Source of the DNA: Theobroma cacao
Lineage: Eukaryota; Streptophyta; Magnoliopsida; Malvales; Malvaceae
DNA length: 64,000 bases
Reading direction: 5' to 3'
Assembly (NCBI RefSeq): GCF_000208745.1
Contig: NC_030850.1
Coordinates: forward strand, 34,802,041-34,866,040
The notes under the pieces were generated by a model. The model did no database searches. It saw only the letters and a list, made by a program, of their open reading frames with translations, and had not been told where the DNA came from. The position numbers were made by a program, and so were the translations under genes. Shown here one piece after another: positions 1 through 17,671 of the stretch (position 1 is its first letter; every line of letters starts with the position of its first letter).

Positions 1-986
1 TACCATAATAGTTCGTTTTCAGGCACTCTTCTGCAAGCTCATAAGTTTGAGCAGTAATAATCTCATTCCAGACTTGATCCCCAGTTGGCTGCATCCAGAA
101 AGGATTTTTACTTTGTTAGCAATTCCTTCGAGTAAGCAGATTGTTAAAAGTTAAAATTCCATTTAAGTAAAGCTCTGTTTCATTTTTAAAAAATAAATAG
201 AGCAAATTATGGGGTATAAATTGGTATCTAATTCTAGTATAAGGCAGCAACTTGAAGCTAGTTTGGATGGAAAATCATTCCCATGAATTTGGAATATAAA
301 TTCTGCTTGATCCTTCATCAGTCTTAAACAAGATTTGAACTTCAATCTGTATGACCAATCATGCTAACATATACTTCCATTAAGGTCTTAATTTGAACTC
401 CAAAAATGAGCTGAAGACAAGGTGCAGTAGTGATACAGATGGAAAGGAAGACTTACCCAATCCCCAAAACGTTCAACAGCTCTGGCGAAACTGTCATAGT
501 TCATAATGACTCCAGGAATCGCTGCATTGTTGACCTGCACGAGATTCCATCATTCTCATAATATTACTTGCTTCTTTTGGCTTTGTAATGTTAAACCAAT
601 GTTTAGAAAAGAAAACAGATGACGACTTATACCAAGATATCAAGTTTTCCGAATTGGGTCCCGATGAAATCTGCAAGTGAAGCAATGCTAACAGGATCTG
701 TCACATCAAGCTGGTGGAAAACCACATTATCAGACACACCAGACTCCTTCAGCTTCTCAACAGCTTCAAGGCCCCTGTTCTCGTCTCTAGCAGTCAACAC
801 CACCATGACTCCTTTTGAAGCCAACTGCCTACATATTTCCAATCCAATTCCCTTGTTTGCTCCAGTCACCACTGCATACCTGAAACAAGGGAAAAAAAAA
901 GTATGCTAAGACGTGTAAAGAAAGAAGCATTTAAATCACAGGGTTAATTACCTCTTTGCTGCAAGAAAGTTGCATGTTTCTGCCAT
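1..986 (-). CDS. Short-chain dehydrogenase/reductase, neomenthol dehydrogenase/salutaridine reductase type (3' part outside window)
   Basis: NAD(P)H-dependent oxidoreductase of the classical SDR fold; plant relatives reduce menthone-like or alkaloid ketones, but the substrate here is unknown. Exons read as complement(<1..88, 457..534, 633..879, 952..986), all with GT-AG borders. The start [12 protein letters not shown] lies in a 35-nt first exon. Exon 2 carries the cofactor motif TGANKGIG and ends at GKLDIL; exon 3 begins VNNAAIPG, the NNAG-like structural motif. The catalytic Ser and YxxxK would lie beyond position 1, so completeness cannot be judged. Exon borders and the 247- and 78-nt exon lengths are identical to the neighbouring paralogue at 1964-3555, so the two are tandem duplicates. 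Confidence 0.88.
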
Positions 987-1963
987 TCTTCTTATTCTCT
1001 ATCTCGGGGATTCTGACGAATGCGAGAGCGAGAGATCCTGTATGAGTTGGTGCTTTATAAACAACTCAAAGAGGGCACCGACAGAAAAACGTGTGATCAC
1101 AATAAACAAAGAATAGTCAGAGCAGTAACTGTAGCAAAGACTGACTGAAGAGCTGTAGCAAGGTCGTGGCTGCTGCGAATGTTGACCCATTCAATGCAGC
1201 AAATTAGAAGGTAAAAACATGATTGGCAAAGGAAGAAAATTCTTCAGATCAATCAATAAGTTCAATGTGAAATGCAATTTCCATGTCATTGTAGGACTGT
1301 ACCCAAAATCTACTCTACTCGATGTTGACCTGCATATATTCATATCCACAAGTTTCCCTTCTGTTTTTTCTGTTGATGCTCCCACAGTTTCATTTCTTTG
1401 AAGGTAGTAGTACGAGAAACATCAGACTATTGACTCTGCAACTTGTGTAAATCTTGGACTTAAGCTTTGAGGAAGCACTGAATTCGAGACATAATTGTAC
1501 CAAGGTTTTTGTCTTGTTGACTAGTGCCAATATTCCAAATGATCAAGGAACCAGTTAGACTGAGACTGTTGTGGACAAAATAGATTAATTGAAAGTGTCA
1601 AAGGCGGTGAGTACAAGTGAAAGGATTCAGCCGAGTAACTCCAAAAAGGAATTATCAGTCGTCATCCCCTTTCAAAGTGATGTACTCTAGCTTTGATGGC
1701 ATGTTTGGTTGGGGGAAGGGCTATTCCCTCCTTATTAAGAAGCTAAGCGGGCCACCCATGCTAAAGTTTCGTGCATGCCATGCATTGCAGACTCCATTTT
1801 TGTCAAAATTATATAAACTACAAAATCCTTTTATTTCCAGAATTATTAAGGTTTCGATGCCATAAAACATGAATCTCGATGACAGTAAAGGCTACAATTT
1901 GTTTTACACATAGCTAACTGTAGATTTCATCTTCATCTACAAGATTGGAAGGAATCATACTCT
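987..1963. other. Intergenic spacer between the tandem SDR genes
   Basis: About 1 kb between the start of the left SDR gene and the stop of the right one. It should hold the promoter of the left gene and the 3' UTR of the right gene. I see no coding region with domain character, no tRNA and no clear transposon ends. Confidence 0.5.
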
Positions 1964-3555
1964 TTAAAAACATGAGACTTCCTTCCTGATGAAAAGAAGG
2001 CCTGAAGGCCCATCATTTGACAGCAGTGCTAGCCTGGCAACATTTTCAGCTCCTTCAGCAGCAGTTAGGACCCCAATATTGCAAGTTATATCAGTTTTCA
2101 CAAAGCCTGGGCCAATGGAATTAACAAGGAAACTTGGGTACGTCTTGGCCAGAATCCTTGTGTAGGCATTCATTGCTGCTTTAGAGAGTGTATAGGCAGA
2201 GAAATACGTAGGCCAACCTTTAGCTTTTAATGATCCTTCTTTAAAATCTTTAAGAAACTGCTTCAAAACTTCATCCACTCGATCCTCTGTAAGACTTTCG
2301 ACATCACTTAATCCTTCCTTAGCCCACTGACTGGGTATATTCTGGAAAAAAAAGAACATGAGAGATGAGAGATGAGAGATAAACCTTTTGCCAAACCTCC
2401 TAAGAATTATTTAGTTTGATCTAATGGTATGAAACCATGGGAACTCAGAGTAAATGATGGACTGCAACCAGTTTCAAGTTCGAGCTTCGTTTCATCTTTG
2501 CATTAAATTAGTTTATCAGGATCATGTACCTTCAATAACCCCATAATAGAGGAAACATTGACAATTCTCGGTGAGTCAGATAACTGGAGAAGGGGAACAA
2601 ATGCTTCAACCATTCTTCTTGCACCATAGTAGTTGGTTTTCAAGCATTCTTCCGCCAACTCAAAAGTTTGAGTTCCAATCTCATACTCTTTGGCTCGCTC
2701 TTCAGTTGGCTGCATGATAAGAAAAAAATTTAAATAATCCCTTTGTTTACTAGCTAAAAATTCTCATATCTACACGGCCATAAAGAAATTATATGCTCTA
2801 TTTATCATCTATTCTCCTTTCCCAACTCAGTAATGTGTATGCTATTCCAGAACAAAGTTTTGGAATTTAGTTAAAATAAGATAACAAACTCATAAAATAG
2901 AATAATCATTTAATTATAACATAGGACTATTTATGAGTAACAATCATTAATTACTATTAACAGAAATGCGGGATACTTACAAAGTAACCAGCAAGTTCAG
3001 TAGCTGTGGCAAAAGCCTGTGGATGTAGAATCGCTCCAAAAATCCCAGCATTGTTAACCTGCACATGGTTCCGACGAACCATGATCAAACCAAGCAACTT
3101 ATTAGATAAAAAAGAGAAGACAAATGACATGGTTTTCACCATTGAAATGTAAAGCTGATATTTTGAAGAAATGGATCATCAATGGTACCAAGATATCAAG
3201 TTTCCCAAATTTAGCTTTGACAAAATCTGCAAGGGAAGCAATACTAGAAGGATCTGTTACATCAAGTTGATGAAATACTACATGAGCAGACAGACCAGAA
3301 TCTTTCAATTTTGCAACAGCTTCAAGTCCCCTTTTCTCATCTCTAGAAGTCAAAACTACCATGATCCCTTTTGACGCCAGGTTCCTGCATAGCTCAAAAC
3401 CAATTCCCTTGTTTGCTCCTGTTACAACTGCATGCCTAGGAGACAGGAAAAAAAAAGAAAGAGGTTCAAAAGAGGGACAGGGAATACCAAAGCAATCATG
3501 AAAGCACAAGGTACCTTTTGGCTGCAAGAAAGGCTGACCGTTCACCTTCAGCCAT
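1964..3555 (-). CDS. Short-chain dehydrogenase/reductase, neomenthol dehydrogenase/salutaridine reductase type
   Basis: Complete five-exon SDR gene: complement(1964..2341, 2530..2709, 2981..3058, 3189..3435, 3515..3555), 924 nt, 307 residues. It starts [14 protein letters not shown]. The cofactor-binding TGANKGIG is at about residues 19-26, VNNAG at about 97-101, the catalytic Ser in NVSSIMG at about 175, and the YxxxK pair in SAYTLSKAA at about 235. The extra segment between the Ser strand and the Tyr (about 185-230) is typical of the plant monomeric SDR group that includes menthone and salutaridine reductases. All key residues are present, so it should be active, probably as a cytosolic NADPH-dependent carbonyl reductase. 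The substrate cannot be told from sequence. It is the tandem twin of the gene at 1-986. Confidence 0.93.
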
Positions 3556-4062
3556 TCTATTCGGACAGGGAAGCAGGGTAAGTTTTCTCAGGGTTTTCGA
3601 AGCAGTGTAGTAGAAGGTCAAGAAGGGAAAAAAATGGGGTAGCTAAAGCAGTTAAATAATGATTGCACAAGATGGAGGACCATATACTGGAAGAGAAAAC
3701 TGGATTATCCATGACCCTTTTTTCATTTTGATGAGGTAAGATGGATGATGGTGGGATTTCATATTTCTCTTCAGATTATCTCGCAAGCTATGGATTGGAC
3801 AGCTTATTCTGCATCAAAATTCAAAAGAAATAAGCATCTCCATGAAATGTAATCAACAACACAGTTTTCTTCGGTTGCCAGATTTCAGATCAAACCCAAT
3901 GCATTAGCATAATTATTTAGTAATTATTAAGCGGAGAAAAAGAATTAACATGTGAAGATGTCCAAGAACCTCACCTAACACAGTTTTCTGTATTTTTTTT
4001 TTACTTAATTTTGTCATTATTAACCTTTCTGGGTCACTTGGACCACGGAGATTTAAAAAAAA

Positions 4063-4093
<31 letters not shown>

Positions 4094-4142
4094 CTAATAT
4101 TATTGTGCCTTCTTTATCTCATATCCAAGAACCTCACCGAAC
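3556..4142. other. Upstream region with local direct repeat and (ATT)n microsatellite
   Basis: Promoter side of the SDR gene. It holds a roughly 35-bp direct repeat: 3960-3995 and 4121-4157 share tccaagaacctcacc, then a near-identical tail ending ttctgtatt. An (ATT)n tract lies between them at about 4059-4092. No gene is visible. Confidence 0.6.
4059..4092. repeat. (ATT)n microsatellite
   Basis: About eleven ATT units between the two copies of the local 35-bp direct repeat upstream of the LINE relic. Confidence 0.85.
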
Positions 4143-4837
4143 ACATTTTTCTGTATTCGATGGAGCGGCTAGAGGCTTGCCAGGGCCTGCAGGCATTGGG
4201 GGAGCCATTAGAGATCACCTAGGCATCATCAGGGGTGTTTTCTCTCATGCCACTGGAGTAGAGAGGACTAACTTTGCTGAATTTCAAGCCATTCAAAGGG
4301 GAATTAAGTTCTTTCTTGACTCTCCACGGGCGTCCTCCCATAAATTGGAAGTTGAGAGTGACTCTTCTAACGCAATTGTCTGGGCCAAGAACCACAAAAA
4401 AGTCCCTTGGCGCATGAAGCTCATCTCCAACTCCATTGAAAGCTGTGCCAGCAATATTTTGGACCTCTCCTTCACCCATATCAGACGTGAAGCTAACTCA
4501 CTTGCGGATGGGCTCGAAAAGGCTGGTGTTGCAAGAGATTCAAACTTCAATGGTTACTTTGAATTAGACTTGGGGGTGGAAAACGTTCAAATGGGCTCTT
4601 GTTTATTACGTCGATGCTGGTTCTTACTAGGGATTTCTTAGTTTGGTGTGTCCAGTGTTATTGTACGATGAATGATCAACTAATGTACCTTATCGTTGGA
4701 AACCATCTGATTTTGCCAGTCCTTACGCCAAGGACTCTTTTTGGTTTTGTAAGCCACTGCAGCTTACCTTTGTCTCTCATGTGAGACTATTAATAATATC
4801 ATCACTTTTCAAAAAAAAAAAAACATCGTTCTGTATT
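4143..4837 (+). mobile_element. 5'-truncated non-LTR retrotransposon (LINE) relic with RNase H domain, poly(A) tail and target-site duplication
   Basis: The open frame (to the stop at 4639-4641) encodes the C-terminal RNase H domain of plant LINEs (RVT_3 type). It has FDGAARGLPGPAGIGGAI with the first Asp, FAEFQAIQRG with the Glu, EVESDSSNAI with the second Asp and HIRREANSLADGLEKAG with the His/Asp end. The domain is followed by about 170 bp of 3' UTR and an A-run at 4811-4822. A 15-bp pair with two mismatches flanks it (4143-4157, acatttttctgtatt; 4823-4837, acatcgttctgtatt), as expected of target-primed integration. Reverse transcriptase and endonuclease domains are absent, so it is 5'-truncated and dead. 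The body is about 4158-4822. It could also be a domesticated RNase H gene, but the tail and duplication argue against that. Confidence 0.82.
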
Positions 4838-5306
4838 TTTCTGCCAGAAAACCACAATAGCTCCACCTTGGAGAAAAACCCATTCTTGATCCATGTTCAT
4901 TGGGACATCAAACTCAAAGAATTCAATGCTCTCATTAAATGGAAAGAAGTTGATTCGAGAGGACATCGTTGTAATGGCAAAATATCTGACGAAGAGAAAT
5001 AATGAGGAAAGAGATATTTTTGGACTCATAGAGGGCCAAGTGAGATTGGTATGACGTAGCAGTCAGCTGATTAAAACGAAGCAGTATAAGAAGAAGAATT
5101 ACAGATAATTATTTGCTGAAAATGAAGATTTTAATATGTTTTGAACTCTTGATAAACATTGAGAATTAAAAAAAATAGAGTTAATTCAATACTAGTACTA
5201 AAACAACGTTAGTGAACAGGGTCATTACCCTTAGGCTGCTCAACTTGGGGCAGCAGTCTACATAGAAATAGCCTCCATCCAAATCGTGGAAAAAAGAATT
5301 CTGAGC
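4838..5306. other. Intergenic, 3' flank of the malic enzyme gene
   Basis: Short spacer between the LINE relic and the malic enzyme stop codon. It contains the presumed 3' UTR of the malic enzyme gene near 5200-5306. Nothing else is recognisable. Confidence 0.5.
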
Positions 5307-11178
<5,872 letters not shown>

Positions 11179-12767
11179 TCTGTGACCTAGATTTCAAGAT
11201 CCGAAGCCACCACCAGAACGAATCAGAGACAATCACACTTCTTCAAAAAAAATCCACTTTCACTTAGAGATTGTCCTGTCTAAACATGTCGCCGCAAATC
11301 CTTTGGGAGAAAAAAAGAAAAGACGAAGCAAGATGGTCGTTCGGCTTATAAGCGTGTTTGGTTCAATTTATAGTAAAAATTTGTCTTTGATTTAATTCTT
11401 TTTATTTTTATTTTTTATTCGTCGTCCAAGGCCGTGTGCGTATGTCTGAAAGTGGAATACAGTTGAAGTTGTTGGGGACTATGGACAGGGAGTGTTTTTC
11501 AGCTGCCCGGTAAGAGCGGGCAGGGAGAGAATGTGCTTAGGTACGAGTAGCGGACGGTGATTAAAGAGGTGGCTAGAGTGCCAGGAACAGGCACGGGCAG
11601 CGGGGGCATATTTGGGAAGATCTTGTTGGGATTAATATTGGGAAATGGTGGGGCCAATGTTTGGACGGTTCTAACTGAGGGTTGCAAGTTCAACTGGGGA
11701 TTGGGGAGTGAGTGAGCGAAGCTGGGAAGCGCCCGCCATTTCGATTTTCTGCTCATTAAAAATCGCTACTTTATGGTATGCATAAGAAGGCTATTGTCCC
11801 TTTGTTCATTCTAAAATCCAACACCGTAAGGGAACTGTCTCTCGTGTTGGAATGTTCTTGACCCGTAGGCTATGGTGCACCCGCGAAGGAGAATATGTCC
11901 CTGCTTCTCCCCTTTTCTTGTTCTAGCTGATGTTATTGACAGCTCCCAAAATTAAACAACAATTTTCCTTGAAGGAGATTTGAGACCAGAAACACTGAAA
12001 CAAACACAGAATCTGTCAACCTGAGACTCACTTGACCGGAAGGATTGGTTCTTATTCCTCTGCTTTAAAGAGAAAAAAGTCCTTAGACAGGACGATGGGT
12101 GGAATCAAACTCTAATAATTCAGTATTAAGTATATATTTTTCTTTTCATGCACCATGTCTCCTTCAAATCAAACTGATTAATTCCAATTCCAGTCAAAGG
12201 TATTGATTCTCTTTAGGGTGTGAATGTGATCCATGGAAGTTTATCCCACCCTAGCCTAGCCTGCTCTCTAGAAAGCTTTTTACATCAAGCTGCGGCGAAT
12301 GGAAAACGAGTTCACTTCTCATTTCCTGTTGGCTCATAAGCCTACTCGACAGACTTTTGCGTGTGCGGTGGGAACCTTTGGGTGAGAACCTTTAGCCCAT
12401 CTTCACTGCTACAATTAAGTGCCCTGGTCCATCAACTTATGTTATCTTTATCTTGTGGATTAAATGGTCCATCAACTTAATTGGCCTAAAACTTTACAAA
12501 CAGCATTAAATATATCTCTTCAATAACAAAATTTATAGAACTTACAAAGCCAGTTTTGAGATTTTAACGATGACAGTGAAAGCAATAGTCACAACTTATT
12601 GATCATATGGAAAGCTAAACCAGTCAAAGGGTCTCAAATACAGATCATAGGAAATGTTACCCAATCCATTGTATTAAACAATTACATGTTTGTGAAACTA
12701 CCACCCGTAGGCTGGTTTGAATTGCCAACAGTACTTCATTCAACAACCCTGGACAGACTGGACAGGC
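11179..12767. other. Intergenic, malic enzyme promoter side
   Basis: About 1.6 kb between the malic enzyme start and the stop of the next minus-strand gene. It should hold the malic enzyme promoter and 5' UTR (about 11179-11500) and the 3' UTR of the gene at 12768 (about 12540-12767). A minus-strand frame at 11499-11756 is Pro- and Ser-rich, without domain character, and is not called. Confidence 0.5.
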
Positions 12768-14126
12768 TTAATAATCTTTCTTTCCAAAGTTCTTGCACCA
12801 AAGCTGTGAAGGAATCGGACGAACAGGGTGATGAGGCCGTTGCTGCAAGCAAATTAATCTTTAGCTAAAAACTATCTTGGGAATATGAGCTAGCTGAAAA
12901 ATGCAGATGCACGAGTTTTAAAGAAGTCATCCAAAAGTTAACAGTTTTTGCCACAAAGTTTCAAAACAGCTCATGGCAATACACATCTAGTTTCTACTGT
13001 TGAACAACTTGGAATTAAAAATGCAGCATTTTTTCTCTGCGATATGTCAGTTTGATCACCTGAGACTGGTGCTGCTTAAGGAGATAAGAAGTGCATATAA
13101 AGCAATAAAAATCTAACATTGACTTCAATCACTTGATGAAGTGACAAAGTAACGTTGCCTGAATGACAAAATGACCATTTTGGAAGACATATAGACAGTT
13201 GGCTTCTAACATTGGCATGTAGTAGAACAAGATTAGAGATTAAATGCCCTTGAGGATCTTAACTTCTAGTTCATCAGAAGAGAACGTAAAAAGCTGCAAT
13301 CTTAAATCATTATGTAAACTGGGAAACAGTAGGCCTATTGGTATTCAATCGGGAATAAGTGCCTGGCTGGTAGCCAGCCACTAGAAAAACTTGATTCTTG
13401 CACAGCATTGATGGGTTATAATGAAACTGAGAGCAATTTTAATGAACACCAAAACTTTGTTTTATGAATAAAATTTAAACAAGAATAATCAAAGAACTAT
13501 GGTTTAGACCGTTTATAGCTTTCTATTAAATGTCTGAATGATCAAGCAAATAGACTGTTCCAAAGAGATTATCATATTGGACCTTCATATCCACTTCTAT
13601 GTTTCACAGTTACTAGTCTTTGCTTATATCTAAAATTTCAAGCTTCAACCAACATTTTGTACAAGCACAAACTAAAACCCTTAAAGAGTTCACGCTAACA
13701 TTCCTTCCATCTAATTCCAAACAATCTACATTTCTTAGAAAGGTAAGAATCCACCAGAACTAATAAATTTGCTTACAATGGACCAAATCCATAATAGAAA
13801 TCTTAGCATGAACATTTATATAGGTTCGAATCATTCAGATTATAAAAAGGGCTAAACCTAGATTCAACAATTCATATAATCAGGCTAATAGGCGTTCTTA
13901 ATGGCAGTAAAAAACACTAATAAAGGGAGAAAAGAGGGGGTTTAGGAACCTCGAGCTCGGCGGATTTCATGGCAATGGGGATGCAGATGAGGACAACACC
14001 GAACATGGCAATGGCGGTGTTGCGACGCCAGTGCTTCGGCCGGCAGTATGGGCCTCCCGACATGCTCCACACCTTCTTCCTGAAATCCTCTGCTCCATGC
14101 CCATGCTCTCCTCCTCCTCCTCCCAT
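12768..14126 (-). CDS. Small mitochondrial inner-membrane protein, probable plant complex I accessory subunit (At4g00585-like)
   Basis: Two exons separated by a 1.1-kb intron: complement(12768..12842, 13950..14126), 252 nt, 83 residues. Exon 1 encodes MGGGGGEHGHGAEDFRKK, then SMSGGPYCRPKHWRRNTAIA, then a single membrane segment at about 43-60. It stops at SAELE before a GT donor. Exon 2 supplies QRPHHPVRPIPSQLWC and KNFGKKDY, in frame after a CAG acceptor. The tiny second exon is easily missed; I found it from the conserved tail of the plant family. Family knowledge from memory: the Arabidopsis homologue was reported in mitochondrial complex I preparations and sits next to NAD-ME2, as here. 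Function beyond complex I association is inference. Confidence 0.85.
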
Positions 14127-15405
14127 CTTTTCCTAATTTACTCGATGTGATCGAACTGCGACCACCAAAGTAATTAGATCAGATGAGAATTGAAAAATGT
14201 ATCAAAAGAAAAACCCAATTGGAGTTTAAAAACCAAACTGTAGTTGCAAGGATATAGAGCGAAAAGGAGAAGGGCTAGTCCGGTCCGGCGATTGGCTCAC
14301 CTGAGAGAAATGGCAGGTCAGAATCGACGATCAGCTGAGCCTCCTTTTGTTCGCAAATGGAGACAGTGAACTTAAGGAAGGGCTTTTGGTATTTGTCGGT
14401 CGTTATATTCTGGTTGATCGAGGAGTTTTTCGTCTTTTTGCTATCGTAAGAGCCCATGCCTGGAAGCCCAGTTGTTGCTGATTTATATACCACTTAAACG
14501 GCATGTTACCTGCTCTCTTTTATTTATTCATTACTATTATAATTTATATTTGATGAACTCTTGGTATAGTAATCGAATATTATCATCTTATTAATAAATA
14601 AATTTAAAAATTAAAAATTTTTAAAAATAAGCACTCATAATTTTTAAAATATTTATTTTAAAAAAATTTTAAATTATTATTTGCACATTTATGAAATTAC
14701 ATTTTATGATTAAATTGGTAACATACCAATATTATACATCGAAAGTGCATAAATTATAAACCCGTTACTACTAAATAAAAGTAAACTTTGTTACTCCAAG
14801 AAATGTGAGTGATTTCCTTGAATTGTACCATTTACCAACCATTCACTATGTCTACAATTCTTCTTTCATTTTCTCAATAAAGGAATCTAGCTTGCCCTAA
14901 TGAGAAAAAAATTGTTAAAAGAAGCTCAGTAGCCCTAAGTTGAATATCATTAGGGGATTCAGAATAATTAGGGATTGGAGAGATCATGCAACTTGAATTT
15001 GTAGGTGTTCATTGTTGCCCCAGAAGAACACAAACATCTATAACAAAATAACAACTCTTTGGCCTTATTGCAACTTTGAAGGAATCTGGACAAATGAAGT
15101 GCTCTTTAGCCTTGGAACAGAGACAAAGACAGAGGATGAATGAGGTGCTAGAGCCACCTTATTTTACATGTAATGACATTTTGGATACAAGTATGTACTT
15201 ATTTTCAGTAAAAGAGGCACAAATAGTTTAGACGACTGTATTTGTTCTTCTTGGATCTTGATCATAGGGGATACTCGTTCCTCTCGCAAGCTGTAAGGAT
15301 GTTCTTCGATAACAAATACCAGCATAAACACAAAAGTTATATCCCTACATAGATGCCCAAGTTGCATTATACAAAAATGGACAACATCAATTGATCGTAC
15401 CAACA
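14127..15405. other. Intergenic AT-rich spacer
   Basis: 14127-14490 is the 5' UTR/promoter of the small mitochondrial gene. 14510-14790 is very AT-rich with no reading frame of note. 15100-15405 should include the 3' UTR of the reductase gene. No RNA gene is seen. Confidence 0.5.
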
Positions 15406-17671
15406 TCACGAGCATGTTTCAACTGCAAGTGTCAATTTCACACCATCTTTAAATGGAGTAGGAGAAATATTCAGTGTCTGAACCAGTTTGGTAATATCCA
15501 TAGATATATCAGCAGGGGACATAACACCTCGGTCAACCTGAGAAACCAACATCTCAGTTACAACAGCCAGGTACAGAAAAACAATCCACATAAAAAGGGA
15601 ATGAAACAAAAGAAAATGAAAGAGAGCGGGACTGGGGGAACTGAAAAGGGTTTCTCTATCATGGAAAGCATATATATTTTAATCAAAATTCTCGTTCCAA
15701 ATAAAGAGCATGCTGAGAATCTTGGAACCATGTTGGTCTATGCTATTGAGTAAAGATCAATAGAAAACCTCTCCAGAATCAGATAGCCACGAAGAAAGGA
15801 TGAATCGCCAGGCCATAAATTAAACGATAGCATGCTACTAAGTTCAGAGCACAGGAATAAGATTATTTTTTTTCATGAGTTTTAAAAGGTAAACTTACAG
15901 ATGATGCAGATATTGGTTTAATTAAGGAGGAATCATGTCCTCTAATTTGTGCAACAGCCTCAGCCATTTGAACACGGGATACCCTGTCTGGTCCACCAAC
16001 ATTTAGTAGCAACTGCGTTTTCTTACCCTCTTGGGTAAGCAACATAAGACCAGTTAGGATAAGAATTACAGATGAAAATTTCTTTTGAGAAGTAAAAGCA
16101 CCACAAAGACTCAGAAGAGGGACCTACCCATTGAAAATGAGAAAATACGAAAACAAAGCAATAATAAAGAAGAAAGTTGAGAGAATGAAGACAAAAGATT
16201 GCTGACTAGGCCACTTTTGCATTCTTTCCCAAGTGAACTATCTGCGATGTGCTATAGGGTAGAAGATAATACCTTTACAAGAGGTCAATCCCATATCAAA
16301 AGCATGAAATGCTATCATATTACAATCTTCCATCAAAACAGCAGAGACAGAAGGAGCTTCTCACAATCTATTTACAAATATTATCTATATAAGCACAGAT
16401 AGTAGCTTCATACCTGAGAACCATTTGTCAATCAAAGTCAGGATGATAGTCACAACATCCTTGACATACACTGGGCAGCGGTACTCATCATAAAAAAACT
16501 CCACTTTATCTCCTTTGGAAAGGACACCATCAATCCACTGCAACAAGTTCGGGTATAAATCATTAGTTAATAATGAAACAATCAAGAATGCTAACTAATA
16601 AAATATACAACTAGAACATTTTGTGTACTTAACTACGTATGAGAATTAACATTATACAAGAAGCAAATTCAACTCAACTGCTATGTAATCAACATTAATG
16701 CTTTTCATTCCATACGGTGTCTGTTTAACCCCTTTACTTGGATGGAATATGGAATGCTAAGCTGCCCTGCTATTTTCTACAGACATTTTTTGTTCGCAGC
16801 ACATAATGAAAATTGGATGAACATTAAAAGGCTAATAAGAAAAATCATAATCTTAGCCAAAAAGGTGGAAAAGAAATGAATAATCATAGGGAATTCAGCT
16901 TCCACACCTGAATTGGGAGAGATTTTGGAACAGGTGAGACAGTTTGTGGCCCAAATATAATACTACTTCTCAAAATAGCAAAATTTGCCCATTTCTCAGA
17001 GATGAACCGCTCAGCTGCAACTTTTGATTTACCATAAACATTAACAGGAACAGCTTCATCTTCTTCCTTGTAAAACGATTTCACCCCTTCATACACTAAA
17101 GCATAAAACCAAGCAACCAAAAAAAAGAAATGCATTTCAAATTCAGACCTTATCTCAAACAATTAGAATTCATAAAAATCAATAATTCACTTACCCTGAT
17201 CCGTCGAAAGATGAATAAGAAGAGTATTGTCATCTTGGGTAAAGCTTGACAACCAGTTTACAAGAGAAGTAGGCACATTGATAGATGTAGCGGCGTCAGG
17301 GTCTTTCTCGCAAGCGCGTGGCACCGAGAGAGCGGCGCAGTTCACCACCACATCAGGCTGCCATTTCCCACATCACAAGCCTAAAATATTTCAGTTTTCT
17401 GTTTAGTTAAATGAAATGAGGCAAAAAAAAGGATTGGAAAGGAGGTAACCTGGCCAAATTGTTGTGAAATGGAATGGAAACCGAGTCCGGTCTTCAAATC
17501 GACCTGAAAAGCAAGAGAGTCGGGAAAAGCATCGAGCAATGGCTGGGGAGGAAAGGAGTTGTAAGTGAATGCCACATCATAAGGGGTTCCTCGGATCTCT
17601 GCAAATCCTTGCAAGACATGTTGCCCCAAGTAGCCTGTGCCTCCCACCACCAACACTTTCTTCTTGCTCAT
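15406..17671 (-). CDS. NAD(P)-binding RmlD/MAT2B-like reductase (extended SDR)
   Basis: Six exons: complement(15406..15537, 15899..16029, 16414..16537, 16908..17095, 17195..17357, 17450..17671), 960 nt, 319 residues. The N-terminus MSKKKVLVVGGTGYLGQHVL has the Rossmann glycine motif GGTGYLG at about 9-15. It is followed by DVVVNCAALSVPRACEKDP, STDQVYEG and the catalytic-type VYGKSKVAAE (YxxxK). The C-terminal half (FFYDEYRCPVYVKDV, LLLNVGGPDRVSRVQMAE) resembles the RmlD substrate-binding domain. This is the plant counterpart of dTDP-4-dehydrorhamnose reductase and of the regulatory beta subunit of methionine adenosyltransferase; which role applies is not known from sequence. The exon 5 acceptor must be the AG ending at 16030, because the next AG in would give a stop. 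The homologue At4g00560 lies beside NAD-ME2 in Arabidopsis (memory). Confidence 0.92.

Noticed and set aside
619..909. Plus-strand frame of 96 codons
   Set aside because: Antisense shadow of SDR exon 2 at 633-879.
4041..4105. Possible upstream extension of the LINE coding frame
   Set aside because: Codons before 4158 match the target-site duplication and flanking host repeat, so they are host DNA fused to the element.
11499..11756. 85-codon minus-strand frame, Pro-rich
   Set aside because: Composition is explained by a pyrimidine-rich promoter strand. No domain, no splice partners, and it lies in the malic enzyme upstream region.
12599..12868. 89-codon plus-strand frame
   Set aside because: It is the antisense shadow of the second exon (12768-12842) of the small mitochondrial gene.
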